From Erysipelotrichaceae bacterium (GTDB lineage: Bacteria > Bacillota_I > Bacilli_A > Erysipelotrichales > Erysipelotrichaceae): a DNA stretch of 64,000 bases. Each line of letters starts with the position of its first letter. The stretch's first letter is position 1. Both the position numbers and the translations under genes were made by a program. Of this stretch, positions 60,460 through 64,000 are shown in pieces. The stretch lies in contig JAAXXT010000001.1 of NCBI GenBank assembly GCA_013334325.1, positions 1 through 64,000 on the forward strand. The letters are read 5' to 3'. The notes under the pieces are model-generated. The model made no database searches. It was not told the origin of the DNA and worked only from the letters and a program-made list of their open reading frames with translations.

Positions 60460-61343
60460 ACTGGGAAACAGCCATAAGTCAGTATGTTGATCATTTGACC
60501 TATGTTGAACGTAAAGCTAAACTGACGATAGAATCCTACAAAAGTGATTTAAAGAATCTTCAACATTACTTTGAAAAAAAAGAAATAGATTTTGAAGATG
60601 TAGATACCACAATGCTCAATCAATTCATTTCAGAAGAAGTTCATCTCAAAAGCAATGCTTCTATTTTAAGAATGATATCTAGTATTAAAGGCTTATATGC
60701 TTATTTAATTCGTCTAGATGAAAAACGTTTTGATCCTACTGTAAATCTTATGAAAGTAAAGAAAAAAGTTAGATTACCAAAAACCATCAATCAAACAGAA
60801 ATTGACCAATTGCTTGAATCTCAAGAGGGCAGTCATTTGAATTTAGATTTAACCTTGATTGACTTATTATATTCATGTGGATTGCGTGTGAGCGAACTTG
60901 TCACTTTAAAACTTAATCAAGTATATCTTGATGATGGTTACTTAAGGATCTTAGGTAAAGGAAATAAGGAAAGAATGGTCCCTATGGGGAAGTTAACCGC
61001 TTCTAACCTTAGAAACTACATTACCTCAACTCGACTTATGTGGTTAAAGACTAAAACAGAAAATGTATTTATTAACCCAAAAGGAAAAGCTGTTAGTAGA
61101 CAGTATGTCTACACGATGTTGGTGGCCAAAGAAAAGGCACTTGGGCTTAATCACCATATTAGTCCACATAAACTAAGACATAGTTTTGCGACTTCGTTAC
61201 TTAATGGTGGGGCAGATTTGCGAGTTGTTCAAGAATTATTGGGTCATGCAGATATATCAACTACCCAAATTTATACTCATATTGAAGAGAATCGATTAAA
61301 ATCAGCCTACGATAAGATTCATCCAAAGCGAAAAGGAGATTAG
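60456..61343 (+). CDS. Site-specific tyrosine recombinase XerC/XerD-like
   Basis: Likely resolves chromosome dimers. 295 aa with an N-terminal SAM-like DNA-binding domain (about 1-95) and the catalytic domain: Arg near 144 ([13 protein letters not shown]), Lys in [22 protein letters not shown] with the His-x-x-Arg pair, [14 protein letters not shown] with the nucleophilic Tyr. The recN-xer-deoB placement resembles XerD (RipX) loci of Bacilli. It is an ordinary housekeeping recombinase and not evidence of a mobile element. Confidence 0.92.
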   Translation: MNWETAISQYVDHLTYVERKAKLTIESYKSDLKNLQHYFEKKEIDFEDVDTTMLNQFISEEVHLKSNASILRMISSIKGLYAYLIRLDEKRFDPTVNLMKVKKKVRLPKTINQTEIDQLLESQEGSHLNLDLTLIDLLYSCGLRVSELVTLKLNQVYLDDGYLRILGKGNKERMVPMGKLTASNLRNYITSTRLMWLKTKTENVFINPKGKAVSRQYVYTMLVAKEKALGLNHHISPHKLRHSFATSLLNGGADLRVVQELLGHADISTTQIYTHIEENRLKSAYDKIHPKRKGD

Positions 61344-61344
61344 T

Positions 61345-62523
61345 ATGAACTTTAAGAGAGTATTTATTATCGTTATGGATTCTTTAGGTGTTGGAGCCAG
61401 TGATGATGCATCGACCTATGGAGATGTAGGATCAGATACCTTTGGACATATCGCTCAAAACTATAAATTAACGATACCAAATCTACAAAAACTAGGCATT
61501 TCAAATTTACATCCTTTAGAAGGGGTAGTATCCAGTAAAAAACCACTTGGTTACTATACAAAACTTTCTGAATTGAGCTTAGGTAAGGATACAATGACGG
61601 GTCACTGGGAATTAATGGGACTCTTCATCGATAAACCTTTCATCACTTTTACTGAAACTGGTTTTCCGAAAGAATTACTTGATGAATTAAGTAAAAGAAC
61701 AGGATATCCAATTATAGGGAATAAATCAGCCAGTGGAACCGATATTCTGGATGAATTAGGCGAAGAACACATGAAAACCAATGCGATGATTGTATATACC
61801 TCCGCTGATTCGGTACTTCAGATCGCTGCTCATGAGGAAACTTTTGGGTTATCTGAGCTCTATAGAGCCTGTGAGATCGCAAGAGAGCTCACTATGAAAC
61901 CAGAATGGAGAGTAGGACGAATCATCGCTAGACCTTTTATTGGGCCTAGAAAAGGGGAGTTCAAGCGTACCAGTAATCGACACGATTACGCCTTAAAACC
62001 TTTTGGGAATACAGTGCTAGATAGTTTAAAATCAAAGAAATTCGATGTGATAAGTGTAGGTAAAATCAAAGATATTTTTGATTCAGAAGGTATTACTGAG
62101 TCTTATAAGTCGAAATCCAATGAAGATGGGATGAATATCACCATAAAACTGGCAGATAAACCGTTTAATGGGCTATGTTTCGTTAATTTAGTTGATTTTG
62201 ATGCCCTATGGGGTCATAGAAGAAATCCAGTAGGGTATGGACAAGAGATTGATCTCTTTGATCGTCAATTAGGTGAATTCTTAACTAAAATGACTACTGA
62301 TGATCTTGTCATATTAACTGCGGATCATGGAAATGACCCTACATACAAAGGAACAGATCATACAAGAGAGAAAATACCTCTTATATTCTATAGTCCTTCC
62401 TTCAAACAAGGGGGAGCTTTAGAAGAGCGAACCTGCTTTGGTGCAATAGGAGCTACTGTAGCCGATAACTTCAAAGTAGATTCACCGGCATATGGCGATT
62501 CTTATTTGAATAAACTTATATAA
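61345..62523 (+). CDS. deoB: Phosphopentomutase
   Basis: Interconverts (deoxy)ribose-1-phosphate and -5-phosphate in nucleoside salvage. 392 aa of the alkaline-phosphatase fold: [48 protein letters not shown] and the Mn-binding [25 protein letters not shown] precedes ATG 61345, which begins one base after the recombinase stop. It is followed by a strong terminator. Confidence 0.96.
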   Translation: MNFKRVFIIVMDSLGVGASDDASTYGDVGSDTFGHIAQNYKLTIPNLQKLGISNLHPLEGVVSSKKPLGYYTKLSELSLGKDTMTGHWELMGLFIDKPFITFTETGFPKELLDELSKRTGYPIIGNKSASGTDILDELGEEHMKTNAMIVYTSADSVLQIAAHEETFGLSELYRACEIARELTMKPEWRVGRIIARPFIGPRKGEFKRTSNRHDYALKPFGNTVLDSLKSKKFDVISVGKIKDIFDSEGITESYKSKSNEDGMNITIKLADKPFNGLCFVNLVDFDALWGHRRNPVGYGQEIDLFDRQLGEFLTKMTTDDLVILTADHGNDPTYKGTDHTREKIPLIFYSPSFKQGGALEERTCFGAIGATVADNFKVDSPAYGDSYLNKLI

Positions 62524-62527
62524 TATC

Positions 62528-62551
62528 GACCCTAAATCAGGGTCTTTTTTT
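62528..62551 (+). terminator. Rho-independent terminator after deoB
   Basis: GACCC and GGGTC stem around TAAATCA, followed by seven T. The next ~95 bases are very AT-rich and hold nothing further that I can assign. Confidence 0.85.
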
Positions 62552-62647
62552 AGGATATCTCTATAAATAAGAAGGGATGATAAGTTTCTGATATCACATA
62601 TTATAAATAATCATATATAAATATTACATAATATACATTATGCGAAG

Positions 62648-64000
62648 TCAATTTAAGGCTACTATTATTAAGGATTGTATGAGGTTAGTGTTATTTAGCA
62701 TCGTTTGTAGATCTGTTACTTTGTTTAACCAAAGAATTGGTACACTTTCATCATAGAATAGCTTATTTTTTGATACAAATCTATATCTACGATTAAGTAT
62801 TACTTCATTATAAATATGAATAACTATGCATTTAATGGTAATGGCTCCTTTTGAATCTATGACTTGATAACATAAGTCTTGATCATCAGGATTTGAAGTA
62901 TCGATTGTATTTAGTATTTCCAATAAATCTGTAATGTCTCCATCCTGTAGATCATAAGCACTTACATCAAGATAATAGTCAAAATCACTATACTGCAAGA
63001 TGGTTCTATCCTTGGCGTTTATTATTGGAGGATCATTGTATAGGTCAATAGCTGTTATATTGATGGTTTTACGATCAAAATATCCATATTTGTCTTCAAC
63101 ATAGTATGTTACTTGATAAACACCGACTCTTTCTTGAAAATTACTTGATTCTATAACGATTTTAGCACTAATATCACCGTCTTCAAAATCATAACACTTC
63201 GCATAATCTAGCAAATTTATAGGAGTTCCAATGATATATTCGAAGTCTTCAGCAGTAATAACTGGGTTATTGTTGATCAAGACAGAGCTTATTTCTAAAG
63301 GGGTTCCTGAATATTCAACAAACATGCCAGAGATCCACACAGGATTCAATACTGTACCTTCTACGATCCTTTTTCTCATATCTACACATACATCTGATTT
63401 TGCGCTAACACGATAATATGTTTGATTCTCAGCGATTGTTCTATCTAGGATCTTTGTATATACCGAGTACATTTTGAAATACAGTATGTTGAGATAAGAT
63501 GTGGAACAATTCGACCCGTATGTCCATATTGTGCCCGTTTTACTAGGCGATTTTCTAGCGTAGACAGGAGATTCTATGATTTTAATGCTAGTATCGTTAA
63601 GTTTAGAGATGATCGAAAAACGATAATCCCCTTCCATTATTTCAATAGGATTAGTTATTGGATAATATAGAGGTGTTTTAAAGTATTTTTGAGATAGATT
63701 TGCATAGAAAACAACATTAGTATTGTATTTTTGTCCTTTTACAAAACTATCTAGGGGTACAATTGCCTCAAAACCCACATATTCATAGTAATAATTACAT
63801 GATGAAGCCCCATATACACCATCAGCACAGTAACTATAACCCATAGCTGCGAAACTTGAGGTCATACTTAAATTGGTTAAGGTCGCATCAAAAGTAAACG
63901 AATGATTTAAGCTTACGAATTCAAGTTTTATTGAATGATCCGTAGTGTTTTTATAGTGTTGACTATCGTTAATGAAAGCCCAACCTTTGATGCTTATGAA
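62648..64000 (-). CDS. Large extracellular protein with DUF5011/Ig-like domains (5' part outside window)
   Basis: The minus-strand frame is open from base 64000 to a TGA at 62648, so 450 residues of the C-terminal part are seen and the start is beyond the window. The first ~200 residues are Tyr/Ser/Asn-rich with several Cys (GYSYCADGV, SSCNYYYEY). Two tandem Ig-like domains follow with the DUF5011 (Cry22-type) pattern: EDGDISAKI with VGVYQVTYYVEDKYG, then QDGDITDLL. They are separated by PPIINAKDRTI. The end is a short unrelated segment, with no LPxTG or dockerin. Likely a surface or secreted adhesin-type protein; the function is unknown. It is preceded downstream by the convergent deoB terminator. 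Confidence 0.75.
   Translation of the reverse strand, partial: FISIKGWAFINDSQHYKNTTDHSIKLEFVSLNHSFTFDATLTNLSMTSSFAAMGYSYCADGVYGASSCNYYYEYVGFEAIVPLDSFVKGQKYNTNVVFYANLSQKYFKTPLYYPITNPIEIMEGDYRFSIISKLNDTSIKIIESPVYARKSPSKTGTIWTYGSNCSTSYLNILYFKMYSVYTKILDRTIAENQTYYRVSAKSDVCVDMRKRIVEGTVLNPVWISGMFVEYSGTPLEISSVLINNNPVITAEDFEYIIGTPINLLDYAKCYDFEDGDISAKIVIESSNFQERVGVYQVTYYVEDKYGYFDRKTINITAIDLYNDPPIINAKDRTILQYSDFDYYLDVSAYDLQDGDITDLLEILNTIDTSNPDDQDLCYQVIDSKGAITIKCIVIHIYNEVILNRRYRFVSKNKLFYDESVPILWLNKVTDLQTMLNNTNLIQSLIIVALN

Noticed and set aside
60456-61343. Phage-type integrase or integrative element
   Set aside because: The recombinase is XerD-like in a recN-xer-deoB housekeeping run, with no attachment repeats or phage genes nearby.
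62552-62647. Small RNA or origin-like AT-rich region after deoB
   Set aside because: Very AT-rich with short imperfect inverted repeats, but no promoter, DnaA-box cluster or stable structure could be supported.
1-64000. Possible UGA-Trp (mycoplasma) code
   Set aside because: Trp is coded by TGG throughout and TGA ends several genes with proper overlaps (smc, pyrH, ylxM, the final surface protein); a standard bacterial code fits.

Overview
The window is a gene-dense chromosomal segment from a low-GC Gram-positive bacterium (Bacillota, class Bacilli sensu lato, plausibly a deep Erysipelotrichia- or Izemoplasmatales-like lineage). The evidence is the housekeeping gene order (tsf-pyrH-frr-uppS-cdsA-rseP; rimP-nusA-ylxR-ylxQ-infB-rbfA; rplU-prp-rpmA-obg; yloU-fakA-recG; nusB-xseA-xseB), the pairing of PolC with DnaE, the Prp/L27 maturation pair, an L-box and a T-box. 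UGA is used as a stop codon (smc, pyrH, ylxM and others), so this is not a UGA-Trp mollicute. murG, ftsQ, uppS and a secreted glucosaminidase indicate a peptidoglycan wall. Species-level identity cannot be read from the sequence.

Layout. 1-4.8 kb: translation and lipid operon (tsf, pyrH, frr, uppS, cdsA, then rseP; no dxr). 4.8-8.5 kb, minus strand: an envelope operon of a membrane-anchored protein of unknown function and a secreted glucosaminidase with Ig-like repeats and a terminal dockerin-like pair. 8.6-11.3 kb: a damage-tolerance cassette (Y-family polymerase, an 82-aa protein and an SRAP protein) divergent from a LexA-like HTH/S24 repressor, with two perfect 19-bp palindromes between them. 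11.4-19.4 kb: smc, ftsY, ylxM, ackA, nrnA and a large unknown membrane protein. 19.4-26 kb: dnaE, a two-component system, a TrmN6-like methyltransferase and a DUF554 protein. 26-30 kb: rplU, prp, rpmA, obg, ruvAB. 30-38.7 kb: HAD hydrolase, murG, ftsQ, Asp23/yloU, fakA, recG, rnc and a GltD-like oxidoreductase. 38.7-47.9 kb: polC and the nusA-infB operon. 47.9-56.3 kb: a radical SAM protein, a polar amino-acid ABC transporter behind a lysine riboswitch, a TtcA-like protein, truB, ribF and a second amino-acid transporter behind a T-box. 56.4-62.5 kb: a second Asp23-like protein, nusB, xseAB, recN, a tyrosine recombinase and deoB. The window ends inside a large surface protein with DUF5011-type Ig domains. 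No tRNA, rRNA, insertion sequence, prophage or CRISPR array was seen.

Two patterns stand out. First, many stand-alone genes have an extended -10 box (TGnTAnnAT) placed 6-7 nt before the start codon and lack a Shine-Dalgarno sequence, so leaderless transcription appears common; genes inside operons keep good SDs. Second, the divergent polymerase/SRAP and LexA-like locus has a compact operator/promoter layout that reads like a self-contained SOS-type module with a motif different from the canonical Bacillus box. All functional calls come from reading the translations and recognising motifs; no database search was run.
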